From assembly GCF_017832355.1 (NCBI RefSeq), contig NZ_JAFIBY010000005.1:391671-455670 (forward strand): a DNA stretch of 64,000 nt, written 5' to 3'. Of the stretch, positions 20,257 to 30,862 are shown piece after piece. Below the pieces are notes generated by a model. That model worked only from the letters and a program-made list of their open reading frames with translations, was not told the origin of the DNA and made no database searches. The stretch's first letter is position 1, and each line of letters opens with the position of its first letter. Both the position numbers and the translations under genes were made by a program. The DNA comes from Serratia sp. PL17 (GTDB taxonomy: Bacteria > Pseudomonadota > Gammaproteobacteria > Enterobacterales > Enterobacteriaceae).

Positions 20257-20757
20257 TCAGGATTTCTGCTTGGGGTGATGCCAGAGTTCCATGCCATTTT
20301 TCGGCACGCGTTTCAGGCAACTGGCCAGGGATTCGCCATCCGGGAAGATCAACTCGGGGGCGATTTCCGCCAGCGGATAGAGCATGAACTCACGCTCTTT
20401 CAGTCCGTAATGTGGCACGGTCAGGCGATCGGTATGAATGACGTGATCGCCATAGAGCATCATGTCCAGATCCAGGGTACGAGGCCCCCAGCGTTCATCT
20501 TTGCGTACGCGGCCCTGATTACGCTCTATCGCCTGAGTGTGATCCAGCAACTGTTCGGCAGGCAATAACGTATCCAATGCAACCACGGCATTGAGAAAGT
20601 CCGGCTGGTTCTGTGGCCCCAGCGGTTTCGTGCGGTAAAACGAAGAACAAACGATCAACCGGGTGCGCGGGAGATGCTCCAGCGCTTCCAGTGCGGCTTT
20701 CACCTGTTGTAGCGGGTGCGCCAGGTTACTGCCCAGCGCGATATAAACGCGGATCAT
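20257..20757 (-). CDS. folK: 6-hydroxymethyl-7,8-dihydropterin pyrophosphokinase
   Basis: Folate synthesis enzyme (HPPK) transferring pyrophosphate from ATP. The 166-residue product carries ALGSN at the N-terminus, the GPRTLDLDM metal-binding motif and VPH. It follows pcnB with a 1-nt overlap (TAATG), a coupled arrangement also found in E. coli. Confidence 0.96.
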   Translation of the reverse strand: MIRVYIALGSNLAHPLQQVKAALEALEHLPRTRLIVCSSFYRTKPLGPQNQPDFLNAVVALDTLLPAEQLLDHTQAIERNQGRVRKDERWGPRTLDLDMMLYGDHVIHTDRLTVPHYGLKEREFMLYPLAEIAPELIFPDGESLASCLKRVPKNGMELWHHPKQKS

Positions 20758-22307
20758 TATTCCCCTTCTTTACGCGGCGTCCGGCGGCGTGGGCGGCGTT
20801 GACGCGTGCGGCGCGGTGCCGGATCGTCACCCAAGGTGTTCAACATGCTTTTTTGGCGCGCTGGCGTGGCGTCCTGGAACTCGCCCCACCATTCGGTCAG
20901 ACGCAGCATTTCCGGGTTTTCTTCCACTTCCGCACGCAGCGCCAGCAGATCGTAAGCGGCGCGGAACTTCGGGTGTTCCATCAGTTTATGCGCGCGCTTG
21001 CCCTGTCGGCGTGACAGCCGAAGTTGCAACTGCCAGATATCACGAACCAGCGTGGTGATACGTTTCGGGATCGCCAGCGAGCGGCACTGCTCGTCCAACA
21101 CGTCATTCATTGCCAGAGCGAAGGCATCGTAATAGGCCAACCCGCTTTCCTGCGCCAGTTTCTGCGCATGTTCCAGCAGCGGATACCAAAGCATAGCAGC
21201 AAACAGGAATGCCGGATTGACGCGCATGTCATTCTGCAGACGATAGTCGGTATTCTTCAACACCTGCACCAGGATACGTTCCATTGGCGTGTCATGGTTA
21301 GGGGTGAAGTGACGTGCAATCTGTGGGAATAACGGCTGGAACAACTGGTATTCACACAGCTTCAGATAGGTCGGATAGCCGTAGCCAGCCTGTAACAGTT
21401 TGAGTGACTCCTCAAACAGACGCGCGGGTGGGATCTCATGTAGCAGGGACGCCAGACGGGGGATCGGCTCGGCGGTTTCATCACTGATGGTCATGTCCAG
21501 CTTGGCGGCAAAGCGCACAGCACGCAGCATGCGCACCGGGTCTTCACGGTAGCGAGTTTCTGGATCGCCGATCAGGCGAATCACGCCTTGCTTCAGATCG
21601 CGCAGGCCGTTGACGTAATCACGCAAGGTGAAGTCTGCGACACCGTAATACAAGCTGTTGATGGTAAAGTCACGGCGCTGAGCATCTTCTTCGATTGAGC
21701 CAAAGATGTTGTCACGCAGCAGCATGCCGTTTTGGGCCTGCTGGGAAGAATTCTTGTCCGATTCTGGCGTTTGCTGTTCGTGGTGGCCACGGAAGGTCGC
21801 AACCTCGATGATTTCCGGCCCGAACATCACGTGAGCCAGGCGGAAACGGCGGCCAACCAGACGGCAGTTGCGGAACAGCTTGCGCACCTGCTCTGGGGTT
21901 GCGTTGGTAGTGATGTCGAAGTCTTTTGGCTTTTTGCCCAATAACAGATCACGTACGCCGCCACCGACCAGATAGGCTTCAAAGCCGGATTTATTCAGGC
22001 GATACAGCACCTTCAGCGCATTCTCACTGATGTCTTTACGTGAGATGGCGTGCTGGTCGCGCGGGATCACGGTCATTGAGCCGTTTCCCTCTGCCGCAGG
22101 AAAAGGTGGGCGTTTACGCGGTGCCGGCCGGCGGGCAGGGCTTTCTCTGCCGCGATCGGCGGAACGTTGCTGCGGCGCAGCTGGCTGTTCAGCCGCCACG
22201 CTTTCTTCGCGGACTACGTTTTTATCGCTGACCGGCGCTTCATCGCGCGGCTGCTTGTCATCGCGGATTAGCACCTTACGGCAGAAATTGGCTACTCGGG
22301 TAAAAAT
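20757..22307 (-). CDS. pcnB: Poly(A) polymerase I (ATT start codon)
   Basis: Adds 3' poly(A) tails that promote RNA decay and control plasmid copy number. The predicted 516-residue protein has the nucleotidyltransferase signature [10 protein letters not shown], the DFD metal pair in [14 protein letters not shown], and a C-terminal Arg-rich tail ([15 protein letters not shown]). The start is placed at ATT (22307-22305): the codons from there read [13 protein letters not shown], matching the E. coli N-terminus [13 protein letters not shown], and GAGG lies 6 nt upstream. E. coli pcnB is one of the few genes with an AUU start. The GTG at 22274 would lose these 11 residues. Compared with E. coli it has a longer Pro/Arg/Glu-rich linker (about residues 15-75). 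Confidence 0.93.
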   Translation of the reverse strand: MFTRVANFCRKVLIRDDKQPRDEAPVSDKNVVREESVAAEQPAAPQQRSADRGRESPARRPAPRKRPPFPAAEGNGSMTVIPRDQHAISRKDISENALKVLYRLNKSGFEAYLVGGGVRDLLLGKKPKDFDITTNATPEQVRKLFRNCRLVGRRFRLAHVMFGPEIIEVATFRGHHEQQTPESDKNSSQQAQNGMLLRDNIFGSIEEDAQRRDFTINSLYYGVADFTLRDYVNGLRDLKQGVIRLIGDPETRYREDPVRMLRAVRFAAKLDMTISDETAEPIPRLASLLHEIPPARLFEESLKLLQAGYGYPTYLKLCEYQLFQPLFPQIARHFTPNHDTPMERILVQVLKNTDYRLQNDMRVNPAFLFAAMLWYPLLEHAQKLAQESGLAYYDAFALAMNDVLDEQCRSLAIPKRITTLVRDIWQLQLRLSRRQGKRAHKLMEHPKFRAAYDLLALRAEVEENPEMLRLTEWWGEFQDATPARQKSMLNTLGDDPAPRRTRQRRPRRRTPRKEGE

Positions 22308-22361
22308 GGTACACCTCGATAGTGTCTGATAAAAATGGCGCTAACAAAAAATAGCGGCTAA

Positions 22362-23279
22362 TCATAGCTCACCATGGCTCTTTTGAGAATGCCGATGTGT
22401 TTCCGCCCAGGGGATTGCCTCCTGACGCGGCACATTATCCAGCTTCCAGTGTGCGATTGCCCAGCTCAATAATAACGGCAGGTCAAGATCTTGCCAGCTT
22501 TCCGGCAGGGGTTGGCGCAGAAACTTCAATGCGGCAACCAGCACGGGGCGAGGATCACCGTCGGGCAATGCTGGCGCATGGTTTTGTTTCGAGAGTTTGA
22601 TGCCGTTAGCACCCAGCGCCAGCGGCAAATGCGCATACGTGGGTACCGGTGCCTGCAACTGATGATATAGCGCAATTTGGCGCACTGTCGGTTCGATCAA
22701 ATCGGCACCGCGTACGATTTCGGTAACACCCTGGAAATGATCGTCAACCACTACCGCCAGGTTATAGGCGAACAGGCCATCACGTCGACGGATGATAAAG
22801 TCTTCCTGTGCCAACGCGGGATCGGCGTGCAACTCGCCCTGCAGCCGGTCGTGAAAAGCGAAAACCGGTGCGGACTGCCGTAAACGAATGGCGGCACCCT
22901 GAGGACCCAGATGCAAATGACGGCAGTGACCGTCATAGAGGCCACCTATCTGCTGGATACGGCTACGGGTACAGTTGCAGAAATAGCTAAGACCTTGCTG
23001 ATGGAGTTGATCCAGCGTGGCTCGGTAGGCTTCATGGCGTTGGGATTGATAGATGACCTGGCCGTCCCAGTGGAGACCATAGTGTTCCAGAGCGGATAAG
23101 ATACGATCGGCCGCACCGGCAACTTCGCGCGGGGGATCAATATCTTCAATGCGAACCAACCACTGCCCGCGTTGAGCACGAGCCTGAAGGTAGCTTCCCA
23201 GCGCTGCAATCAACGAACCGAAATGCAGATCCCCGGAAGGCGATGGGGCAAAGCGCCCCACATAATGTCTTTCTTGCAT
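22362..23279 (-). CDS. gluQ: Glutamyl-Q tRNA(Asp) synthetase
   Basis: Truncated class I synthetase paralogue that transfers glutamate to queuosine at position 34 of tRNA(Asp), without an anticodon-binding domain. The 305-residue product has the HIGH-type motif ([12 protein letters not shown]), the KLSKQ motif of the KMSKS type, and zinc ligands in NCTRSR...YDGHCR. The start at 23279 (MQERHYVG) gives the expected N-terminus. It lies downstream of dksA, as in E. coli, but an ERIC separates them here. Confidence 0.95.
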   Translation of the reverse strand: MQERHYVGRFAPSPSGDLHFGSLIAALGSYLQARAQRGQWLVRIEDIDPPREVAGAADRILSALEHYGLHWDGQVIYQSQRHEAYRATLDQLHQQGLSYFCNCTRSRIQQIGGLYDGHCRHLHLGPQGAAIRLRQSAPVFAFHDRLQGELHADPALAQEDFIIRRRDGLFAYNLAVVVDDHFQGVTEIVRGADLIEPTVRQIALYHQLQAPVPTYAHLPLALGANGIKLSKQNHAPALPDGDPRPVLVAALKFLRQPLPESWQDLDLPLLLSWAIAHWKLDNVPRQEAIPWAETHRHSQKSHGEL

Positions 23280-23348
23280 ATCAGAGGGGAAACTTTCCCT
23301 TTGCTCTGTGCGGCGCACGTAGGACGCACGCCGCAGCGGTAACAACTG

Positions 23349-23475
23349 TATACCCGTCATCTTTGAAGCTGCTTCTGCGTTGGCGGCACTCACTTACCCT
23401 AATCACTGACTTGAGTAAGCTCATTGGGATCAGCTCCCTTGCCGCCTTGATGCAACTCCACCTATTTTGGGTATA
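23349..23475 (-). repeat. ERIC element, full length, between dksA and gluQ
   Basis: Reverse-oriented ERIC of 127 bp beginning TATACCCGTCATCTTTGAAGC and ending ATTTTGGGTATA. It ends one base before the dksA stop codon (complement of 23476-23478). Confidence 0.9.
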
Positions 23476-23931
23476 TTAGCCGGCCATCTGCTTTTCGCGG
23501 ATTTCGGCCAGAGTCTTGCAGTCGATGCACAAATCGGCAGTCGGGCGCGCTTCAAGGCGACGAATGCCAATCTCCACGCCGCAGGATTCGCAGTAGCCGA
23601 AATCTTCGTCTTCTACTTTCTTCAGCGTTTTCTCGATCTTTTTAATCAGTTTGCGTTCGCGATCGCGGTTACGCAGTTCAAGACTGAACTCTTCTTCCTG
23701 AGTGGCACGGTCGGCCGGATCAGGGAAGTTAGCAGCCTCTTCCTGCATATGCGACACAGTACGATCCACTTCATCCCTGAGCTGGTTGCGCCATGCTTCA
23801 AGAATGCGCTTGAAATGCGACAACTGGGCGTCGTTCATGTACTCTTCGCCCGGCTTCTCTTGGTACGGCTCCACCCCAGCGATGGCGAGAATGCTCAAGG
23901 ACGAGGTTTTACGGGTTTGCCCTTCTTGCAT
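23476..23931 (-). CDS. dksA: RNA polymerase-binding transcription factor DksA
   Basis: Binds the secondary channel of RNA polymerase and, with ppGpp, controls rRNA and amino-acid promoters. The 151 residues equal E. coli DksA in length. D71 and D74 at the coiled-coil tip (FPDPADRA) and the four zinc cysteines C114, C117, C135 and C138 are all present. The start ATG is preceded by AGGAGA. It lies downstream of sfsA, separated by a gap that probably holds its promoter. Confidence 0.98.
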   Translation of the reverse strand: MQEGQTRKTSSLSILAIAGVEPYQEKPGEEYMNDAQLSHFKRILEAWRNQLRDEVDRTVSHMQEEAANFPDPADRATQEEEFSLELRNRDRERKLIKKIEKTLKKVEDEDFGYCESCGVEIGIRRLEARPTADLCIDCKTLAEIREKQMAG

Positions 23932-24114
23932 GTTGCTTCTCCTACATACACACGCACTATCGAATCCCCAATGCGGGGGAAAAACAGGCCGCTATAAATA
24001 ACAGATGGGACGTAGGTTGGCAATTATTCCTGTCGCCTGCTTGACAATGGTGTGAAGGAAGGCGTATTTGGCGACGCGATAACCGGTTGTCGGAATATTT
24101 GTGCCCAGTCAGCG

Positions 24115-24822
24115 CTAATCGATAAAAAACGGTAACTTATCGCAGAGAGATATACCGTCAGGTGATAATTTAGCCCCATAACAAACGACTTCTACGCCCA
24201 ATTGCTGAACCTGTGCCAACAGTGCCGCATAACGCTCATCTATATGATGTGCCGGTGCGACCTGTTCAATACCGCTATGTAACACAGCAAAGAACAAAAC
24301 CGCCCGTTGCCCGCTTTCAACCACGCTTAGCAACTCACGTAAGTGCTTCTGTCCTCTGAGCGTTACCGCATCAGGGAAGTAACCACGTTGTTGTTGCAAT
24401 AATGTGACTGACTTAACTTCAATATAGCAGCTAGCTCGATTTTCTGCCTGTAATAACAAATCGATACGACTGTTTTCACTGCCATATTTTACTTCGCTGC
24501 TGATTTTACTGTAACCGGATAATTCATTGATTAGATTCTGTTCGATAGCCTCGCGCACCAAGGTGTTGGCACGTAAGGTATTCACACAGATCCAGTCCCC
24601 TTGTTGGGTATGTGTCAGTTCCCAACTGTGGGCGTATTTGCGTTTGGCATTATCTGAGGTGGAATACCAAACGGTGTCGCCGGGTGTTGCGCAACCGGTC
24701 ATGGCACCGGTGTTGGCGCAGTGCAGGGTAAAGGTTTCTCCCTCCGGCGTGATGACGTCCGCCAGAAAGCGTTTGTAACGTTTAATCAGCGTGGCATGGC
24801 GCAGCGGTGGCGTAAAAATCAT
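24115..24822 (-). CDS. sfsA: Sugar fermentation stimulation protein SfsA
   Basis: Nuclease-like DNA-binding protein of 235 residues that stimulates maltose gene expression in E. coli; mechanism unclear. It carries the family motifs [18 protein letters not shown] (a PD-(D/E)xK-like metal site) and RGQKHLREL. The start at 24822 (MIFTPPL) has AGGACA upstream and overlaps the stop of thpR by 4 nt; a start at 24849 would overlap more and is rejected. Confidence 0.95.
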   Translation of the reverse strand: MIFTPPLRHATLIKRYKRFLADVITPEGETFTLHCANTGAMTGCATPGDTVWYSTSDNAKRKYAHSWELTHTQQGDWICVNTLRANTLVREAIEQNLINELSGYSKISSEVKYGSENSRIDLLLQAENRASCYIEVKSVTLLQQQRGYFPDAVTLRGQKHLRELLSVVESGQRAVLFFAVLHSGIEQVAPAHHIDERYAALLAQVQQLGVEVVCYGAKLSPDGISLCDKLPFFID

Positions 24823-25361
24823 GAGTTGTCCTGGTTGGCTAAGGGCCATTGTTCAAGCATCTGATAACGCGTGCGGCCGTTTTCAAAAACTGACTGGTAC
24901 AAGGCAAATGCGTCGGCGCTGAAGACCCATCCCGGTGTAGCCGGTGGTATGGCGACGGGCTGTGTTGCAGAGCGCAATAGTGTGATGTGCGGATGAAACG
25001 GCATGGGGCTTTGATAACACCCGCTGCGGGCTGCCTGCGATCGCAAAAGCTCTGCCAACTGCAGCAATCTGCGCGGGGCGCGTCGTGTGCCTAACCAAAC
25101 CACGCCGGGACGAGGCCAGTGGCCAAGGTCATCCAATACCATGCTGAAGCCGGGTTGGCGAATGCGGCTGGCCAGCTTTTTAAGCGCGGCTTCTTTTGGT
25201 GCTGAAACATCCCCGAGAAAGGCCAGCGTCAGGTGCAGATTGGCTGCTGCGACTGGCCGACCCGCTTCGGGTGTGAAGCTTTCTGCGCGCCAACGGATCA
25301 CCTGCTGCTGTAATGCATCCGGTAAGGTCAGGGCGAAAAAAAGGCGGCGCGAACTGGACAT
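24819..25361 (-). CDS. thpR: RNA 2',3'-cyclic phosphodiesterase (LigT/2H family)
   Basis: Member of the 2H phosphoesterase family. The two catalytic HxT motifs are H43-L-T45 and H125-I-T127, within 180 residues. The E. coli homologue hydrolyses 2',3'-cyclic phosphates of RNA and joins tRNA halves by a 2',5' bond. It overlaps sfsA by 4 nt and is divergent from hrpB, as in E. coli. Confidence 0.93.
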   Translation of the reverse strand: MSSSRRLFFALTLPDALQQQVIRWRAESFTPEAGRPVAAANLHLTLAFLGDVSAPKEAALKKLASRIRQPGFSMVLDDLGHWPRPGVVWLGTRRAPRRLLQLAELLRSQAARSGCYQSPMPFHPHITLLRSATQPVAIPPATPGWVFSADAFALYQSVFENGRTRYQMLEQWPLANQDNS

Positions 25362-25440
25362 AGATACCCGGCAAGTAATGAAACGCAGAGTCTAATGCTA
25401 CAATGTGCGCCGTCCAATGTTAACCACTACGGAGAGTTCT

Positions 25441-27879
25441 GTGTCTTCACTGCCCGTCAGTGCGGTTCTTGATGAATTGCTCACTGCACTGCAATCCGCC
25501 CCGCAGGTATTGTTGCATGCACCTACCGGTGCCGGTAAATCGACCTGGCTGCCGCTGCAGATCCTGGCTAACGCCGGTTTGCCGGGCCGCATTATTATGC
25601 TCGAACCCCGGCGGTTGGCGGCGAAAAACGTGGCATACCGATTGGCGCAGCAACTGGGGGAGGAACCCGGTCAGACGGTGGGTTACCGCATGCGCGCCGA
25701 AAGCAAAAGTGGGCCGCATACCCGGCTCGAGGTGGTGACAGAAGGCATTCTTACCCGCATGTTGCAGCAGGATGCTGAGCTGCAGGGCGTTTCGTTAGTG
25801 ATTCTCGATGAGTTCCATGAGCGTAGCCTGCAGGCCGATCTGGCGCTGGCACTGCTATTGGACGTGCAGCAGGGGCTGCGCGACGATTTAAAACTGCTGA
25901 TCATGTCGGCGACGCTGGATAACGCTCGCCTGACGCAGTTGTTGCCACAGGCGCCGGTGGTGGTGTCCGCTGGCCGCAGCTTCCCTGTCGAGCGTCAATA
26001 TCAGCCATTAGCCAGCCACCAACGGCTGGAGGACGGTGTGGCGAGCGCGGTTAAGCGCCTGTTGTCTGAGCAGGAGGGCTCATTGCTGCTGTTCTTGCCC
26101 GGCGTGGCTGAAATCCACCGCGTACTGGAGCGGTTGAGCGGTGACGTCGCGGGCGATATCGAGTTATGCCCACTGTACGGTGCCTTGCCGTTAGCACAGC
26201 AGCAGAAAGCGATTCAGGCTGCACCAGCAGGCCGCCGTAAAGTGGTATTGGCAACCAACATCGCTGAAACCAGCCTGACCATCGAAGGCATTAGGTTAGT
26301 GGTAGACAGTGGTCTGGAGCGGGTAGCGCGTTATGACGTGCGTAACGGCCTTACGCGATTGGTGACGCAACGCATTAGCCAGGCATCAATGATCCAGCGT
26401 GCTGGCCGTGCAGGGCGCCTGGAGGCCGGCATTTGCTGGCATCTGTTTGCCAAAGAGCAGGCAGAGCGGGCGGCGGAACATGCGGAGCCGGAAATCGTGC
26501 AAAGCGATCTCGCCGCTTTCTGGCTGGAGCTACTGCAATGGGGCTGCCATGACGTTGCGCAATTGACCTGGCTCGATCGGCCACCGGAGACGGCGCTGAC
26601 GGCCGCCAAAAGGCTGCTACGGCACCTTGGTGCTACCGATGAAGGCGATAAACTGACTGCGCGTGGTCGCCAGATGGCCCTTCTGGGCTGTGAGCCGCGT
26701 TTGGCGGCGATGCTAACCCAGGGGGCAGAGCGAGGAGCCGATGGGCTTGCGACAGCCGCTGCGTTAGCGGCATTACTGGAAGAACCGCCACGCAGCGGGC
26801 AAATGGACATTGGCTACTGGCTGAGCCGCCCGCAGCCGAACTGGCAACGCCGTGCTACCCAGTTGGCCCGGCGTTTACAGACAAAAGCGGGGCAGGTGGA
26901 TGTTGACCTGGCGCCGAGCCTCCTGGCGTTGGCGTTTACTGACCGCATTGCTCAACGGCGTGGTCAGGATGGTCGTTACCTGCTGGCTAACGGTATGGGC
27001 GCTGCGATGAATCAGGATGAGGCATTGTCGCGAGCTCCTTGGCTGATCGTACCTGGCCTGTTGCAAGGGCATAACAGCCCCGACGCCCGTATTTTGCTGG
27101 CGCTACCGGTAGAGATTGATGCGTTGGCGGCCCAACTGCCGGCGATCGTTTCCCAGCAAACCGCAGTGGAATGGGACGAGGAAAAAGGCACGTTGCGCGC
27201 CTGGAAACGTCAGCAGATTGGCCGTTTGACGCTGCGTGCACAACCCCTTGCCAAACCGGCAGACGAAGAGCTGCAACAGGCATTGCTCAACTGGGTTCGT
27301 GTTCAGGGGGTGGCGGTGCTTAACTGGGATACCGCCGCTGAGCAGTTGCGCCTACGTTTGCAGTGCGCACAAAACTGGCTGCCAGAGGCCGCCTGGCCCC
27401 CGGTCGACGATGACGCGTTGCTGGCGTCATTGGAGCAGTGGTTGTTACCGTCGCTGAGTGGCGTACGTGACATGCGTGGATTAAAACAGGTGAACATTGC
27501 CGAGGCGTTGTCACGGCTGTTGGACTGGCAGCAAAAGCAACGGCTGGATAATGCGTTACCCACTCATTACACTGTGCCGACCGGCAGCCGGTTACCGATT
27601 CGCTATGACGCCGGCAAACCGCCTGCGCTGGCCGTGCGTTTGCAAGAAGTGTTTGGTGAACAGCGTAGCCCGATGCTGGCAGAAGGTCGCATCCCGGTAG
27701 TGCTTGAGTTACTCTCACCGGCGCACAGGCCATTACAAATCACCGGCGATCTGGCGGCGTTTTGGCAGGGGGCCTACAAAGAAGTGCAAAAAGAGATGAA
27801 AGGGCGGTATCCGAAGCACGTGTGGCCGGACGACCCGGCGAATACCGCACCGACGCGGCGCACGAAAAAGTATCAGTAA
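25441..27879 (+). CDS. hrpB: ATP-dependent helicase HrpB (DEAH family)
   Basis: Putative RNA helicase of 812 residues. Walker A APTGAGKST near residue 31, the Walker B-type DEFH (LVILDEFHERS), SAT motif, and helicase C-terminal motifs TNIAETSLT and QRAGRAGR are present, followed by the HA2/HrpB C-terminal domain ending KGRYPKHVWPDDP. The GTG at 25441 is chosen because GGAG lies 6 nt upstream and it gives the E. coli N-terminus (SSLPV); a longer ATG reading at 25405 has no site. The stop TAA lies within the left end of an ERIC element. Function in the cell is poorly known. Confidence 0.94.
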   Translation: MSSLPVSAVLDELLTALQSAPQVLLHAPTGAGKSTWLPLQILANAGLPGRIIMLEPRRLAAKNVAYRLAQQLGEEPGQTVGYRMRAESKSGPHTRLEVVTEGILTRMLQQDAELQGVSLVILDEFHERSLQADLALALLLDVQQGLRDDLKLLIMSATLDNARLTQLLPQAPVVVSAGRSFPVERQYQPLASHQRLEDGVASAVKRLLSEQEGSLLLFLPGVAEIHRVLERLSGDVAGDIELCPLYGALPLAQQQKAIQAAPAGRRKVVLATNIAETSLTIEGIRLVVDSGLERVARYDVRNGLTRLVTQRISQASMIQRAGRAGRLEAGICWHLFAKEQAERAAEHAEPEIVQSDLAAFWLELLQWGCHDVAQLTWLDRPPETALTAAKRLLRHLGATDEGDKLTARGRQMALLGCEPRLAAMLTQGAERGADGLATAAALAALLEEPPRSGQMDIGYWLSRPQPNWQRRATQLARRLQTKAGQVDVDLAPSLLALAFTDRIAQRRGQDGRYLLANGMGAAMNQDEALSRAPWLIVPGLLQGHNSPDARILLALPVEIDALAAQLPAIVSQQTAVEWDEEKGTLRAWKRQQIGRLTLRAQPLAKPADEELQQALLNWVRVQGVAVLNWDTAAEQLRLRLQCAQNWLPEAAWPPVDDDALLASLEQWLLPSLSGVRDMRGLKQVNIAEALSRLLDWQQKQRLDNALPTHYTVPTGSRLPIRYDAGKPPALAVRLQEVFGEQRSPMLAEGRIPVVLELLSPAHRPLQITGDLAAFWQGAYKEVQKEMKGRYPKHVWPDDPANTAPTRRTKKYQ

Positions 27880-28004
27880 TCCCCGTTATACTTGACGCCG
27901 CATCTGTGTTGGCTGCACTCACTTACCCGAATGACTTACCAGAGTAAGCTCATCGGGATAAGTTCTCTTGCCGCCTTGATGCAACACCAATGATTTAGGG
28001 GATG
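27877..28004 (-). repeat. ERIC element between hrpB and mrcB
   Basis: Reverse-oriented ERIC of about 128 bp, more diverged than the copy at 23349 (CCCCGTTATACTTGACGCCGC at the left, GATTTAGGGGATGA at the right). Its left end overlaps the hrpB stop codon. Confidence 0.8.
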
Positions 28005-28100
28005 AATTCAGATGTTTCTTCTGTTCAATGGCCTGACGCCGCGACAGATTAAGCGACTCATAATGGCCGGCAGTGCCGCCAAGTCTGGAGAGTAACAGCA

Positions 28101-30608
28101 ATGGCTGGGGATGACCGCGAGCCCATCGGGCGCAAAGGGAAACAACCAACACGCACCGCGTCGCGCAAGCCGCCGCGCCGTCGTCGAGAAGACGATTACG
28201 ATGATTACGAGGAAGACGAGTACCAGGATGACGATGATGATTATGAAGACGAGGAAGAACGCATGCCGCGTAAGGTAAAAGCGACTCCGCCGCGTAAAAA
28301 ACGCCGCTGGCTCGGCCTGCTTATCAAACTGATTCTGGTGGTCGCAGTTCTGCTGGCGATCTACGGCGTCTATCTGGATTCACAGATCCGCAGCCGCATT
28401 GACGGCAAAGTCTGGCAGTTGCCGGCAGCGGTTTATGGCCGAATGGTCAACCTGGAACCGGGCATGCCGTACAGCAAAAAGGAAATGGTCGATTTGCTTG
28501 AGGGCATGCAATACCGTCAGGTAAGCCGCATGACACGCCCTGGTGAATTCACCGTGCAGGCCAACAGCATCGAGATGCTGCGTCGCCCATTTGATTTCCC
28601 AGACGGTAAAGAGGGCCAGATCCACGCGCGTCTCAATTTCCAGAACAACCGCCTGGCGAACATCGAGAACATGGAAAACCAGCGCAGTTTTGGGTTCTTC
28701 CGCCTCGATCCGCGCCTGATCACCATGTTGCAGTCGCCGAACGGTGAACAGCGTCTGTTTGTGCCACGCGCCGGTTTCCCAGACCTGCTGGTGGATACGC
28801 TGATTGCCACCGAAGACCGCCATTTCTATGAGCATGACGGCATCAGCCCCTATTCCATTGGCCGTGCGGTGTTGGCTAACCTGACAGCCGGACGTGCAGT
28901 GCAGGGCGGCAGTACACTGACGCAGCAGTTGGTGAAAAACCTGTTCTTAACTAACGAGCGTTCGCTGTGGCGTAAGGCCAACGAAGCCTACATGGCGTTG
29001 TTGGTGGATTACCGCTACAGCAAGGATCGCATCCTTGAGCTGTATCTGAATGAGGTTTACCTCGGCCAGAGCGGCAACGATCAGATCCGTGGGTTCCCGC
29101 TGGCCAGCCTGTATTACTTTGGCCGCCCGGTAGACGAGCTGAGTCTGGATCAACAGGCGCTGTTGGTGGGCATGGTTAAAGGGGCGTCGCTGTATAACCC
29201 TTGGCGTAACCCGAAACTGGCGCTGGAACGCCGTAACCTGGTGTTGAAACTGTTGCAGAACCAAGGTGTTATCGATGCAGAGCTGTATAACATGCTCAGT
29301 GCTCGACCTTTGGGCGTGCAGCCGAAAGGCGGGGTGATCACGCCGCAACCCGCGTTTATGCAGATGGTTCGTCAGGAACTGCAAGCCAAGCTGGGCGACA
29401 AGGTTAACGATCTGTCCGGTGTGAAAATCTTCACCACGTTGGATCCGGTATCACAGGATGCAGCAGAAAAGGCGGTTGAGGATGGTATACCTGCGCTGAA
29501 GGCGGCTCGCCACGTTCAGGATCTGGAAGCGGCGATGGTGATCGTCGATCGCTTTAGCGGTGAAGTTCGTGCCATGGTCGGTGGTGCTAACCCACAGTTT
29601 GCCGGATTCAACCGTGCCATGCAGGCGCGTCGTTTGGTTGGGTCACTGGCTAAGCCACCGACTTACCTGACGGCCTTGTCTGAGCCGGACAAATATCGTC
29701 TGAACACCTGGCTGGCGGATCAACCACTGACGTTGAAATTGTCTAACGGTACCGTTTGGCAGCCAAACAACTATGACCGTAAGTTCCGTGGTCAGGTGAT
29801 GCTGGTGGATGGCCTGGCATTTTCACTCAACATACCTACGGTGAACCTGGGTATGTCGGTTGGGCTGGATCAAATCAGTGCTACGCTGCAACGTTTGGGC
29901 ATTCCAAAGGCAGAAATTAACCCGGTGCCTTCGATGCTGCTCGGGGCGATTGGCCTGACACCGATGGAAGTCGCGCAGGAATACCAGACGATTGCCGGCG
30001 GTGGTAACCGTGCTCCATTGTCTGCAGTGCGTTCGGTGATTGCTGAAGACGGTTCAGTGCTGTATCAGAGCTTCCCGCAGGCCGAGCGTGTGGTACCTGC
30101 TCAGGCAGCTTACCTGACGCTGTACGCCATGCAACAAGGTGTCGCGCGCGGGACTTCCCGTTCACTGTCGGTCAAGTTCCCTAACTACAACCTGGCGGCG
30201 AAAACCGGTACCACCAACGATTTGCGTGATAGCTGGTTTGCCGGCATCGACGGTAAAGAAGTGGCTATCGCCTGGGTGGGGCGTGATAACAACGGCCCAG
30301 CCAAGTTGACCGGTGCCAACGGTGCATTGACCCTTTATCGCCGCTATTTGGAAAACCAGACGCCGCTGCCGCTGATGCTGCAGCCGCCGGAAGGTATTAA
30401 CCAAATGGGCATTGATGCCAGCGGTAACTTTGTCTGTAGCGGTGGTGGGCGTACCATTCCTGTATGGACGGATAACCCGCAGGGATTGTGCCAGGCAAGC
30501 CAGGCCGCTCAGCAACAGCAACAACAGCAGCAACAGCAACAGCAGGCGGGTGAGCAAAAAGATGCTGACGGCGTCGCGGGTTGGATCAAGGACATGTTCG
30601 GCAAGTAA
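28101..30608 (+). CDS. mrcB: Penicillin-binding protein 1B
   Basis: Bifunctional class A PBP, transglycosylase and transpeptidase of peptidoglycan synthesis in the inner membrane. The 835 residues comprise a charged cytoplasmic tail with an Asp/Glu/Tyr-rich stretch (30-53), one transmembrane segment (about 70-92), the UB2H domain that in E. coli binds LpoB, the GT51 domain with catalytic E238 ([12 protein letters not shown]), and the transpeptidase domain with S515 (SLAK), SLN and KTGTT motifs. The C-terminal tail holds an uninterrupted run of 14 Gln encoded by CAG/CAA, ahead of the conserved ending [16 protein letters not shown] lies upstream of the start. Confidence 0.96.
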   Translation: MAGDDREPIGRKGKQPTRTASRKPPRRRREDDYDDYEEDEYQDDDDDYEDEEERMPRKVKATPPRKKRRWLGLLIKLILVVAVLLAIYGVYLDSQIRSRIDGKVWQLPAAVYGRMVNLEPGMPYSKKEMVDLLEGMQYRQVSRMTRPGEFTVQANSIEMLRRPFDFPDGKEGQIHARLNFQNNRLANIENMENQRSFGFFRLDPRLITMLQSPNGEQRLFVPRAGFPDLLVDTLIATEDRHFYEHDGISPYSIGRAVLANLTAGRAVQGGSTLTQQLVKNLFLTNERSLWRKANEAYMALLVDYRYSKDRILELYLNEVYLGQSGNDQIRGFPLASLYYFGRPVDELSLDQQALLVGMVKGASLYNPWRNPKLALERRNLVLKLLQNQGVIDAELYNMLSARPLGVQPKGGVITPQPAFMQMVRQELQAKLGDKVNDLSGVKIFTTLDPVSQDAAEKAVEDGIPALKAARHVQDLEAAMVIVDRFSGEVRAMVGGANPQFAGFNRAMQARRLVGSLAKPPTYLTALSEPDKYRLNTWLADQPLTLKLSNGTVWQPNNYDRKFRGQVMLVDGLAFSLNIPTVNLGMSVGLDQISATLQRLGIPKAEINPVPSMLLGAIGLTPMEVAQEYQTIAGGGNRAPLSAVRSVIAEDGSVLYQSFPQAERVVPAQAAYLTLYAMQQGVARGTSRSLSVKFPNYNLAAKTGTTNDLRDSWFAGIDGKEVAIAWVGRDNNGPAKLTGANGALTLYRRYLENQTPLPLMLQPPEGINQMGIDASGNFVCSGGGRTIPVWTDNPQGLCQASQAAQQQQQQQQQQQQAGEQKDADGVAGWIKDMFGK

Positions 30609-30656
30609 GCAGCCAAGCATGTAAAACGCTTAGGCGAAAAGTTTTTCTTTGTTATT

Positions 30657-30688
30657 AAGCCCGTAACTTTCTGTTGCGGGCTTTTTTA
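30657..30688 (+). terminator. Terminator of mrcB
   Basis: AAGCCCG...CGGGCTT stem extended by GTAAC/GTTGC pairing, followed by six T residues. Confidence 0.88.
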
Positions 30689-30804
30689 TTTCTCCGCGCA
30701 GTTTATTTCCATCAGGTTAATGTGGCTAAGCGGTTAATCTCACACCAATTCACAGGCTGAATTCGACTTGCAGTTTAATTTGGCTTCTGCATAAAATGCG
30801 TCGC

Positions 30805-30823
30805 TTATAATAATTATTATCGT
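30805..30823 (+). promoter_or_regulatory. Fur box upstream of fhuA
   Basis: The perfect palindrome ATAATAATTATTAT (30807-30820) lies within a 19-bp Fur-like site, 43 bp before the fhuA start. It resembles the consensus GATAATGATAATCATTATC. Iron repression of fhuACDB is therefore expected. Confidence 0.75.
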
Positions 30824-30862
30824 TTACATTCGTTATCAAATAATTCATCAGAGAAACCACTT

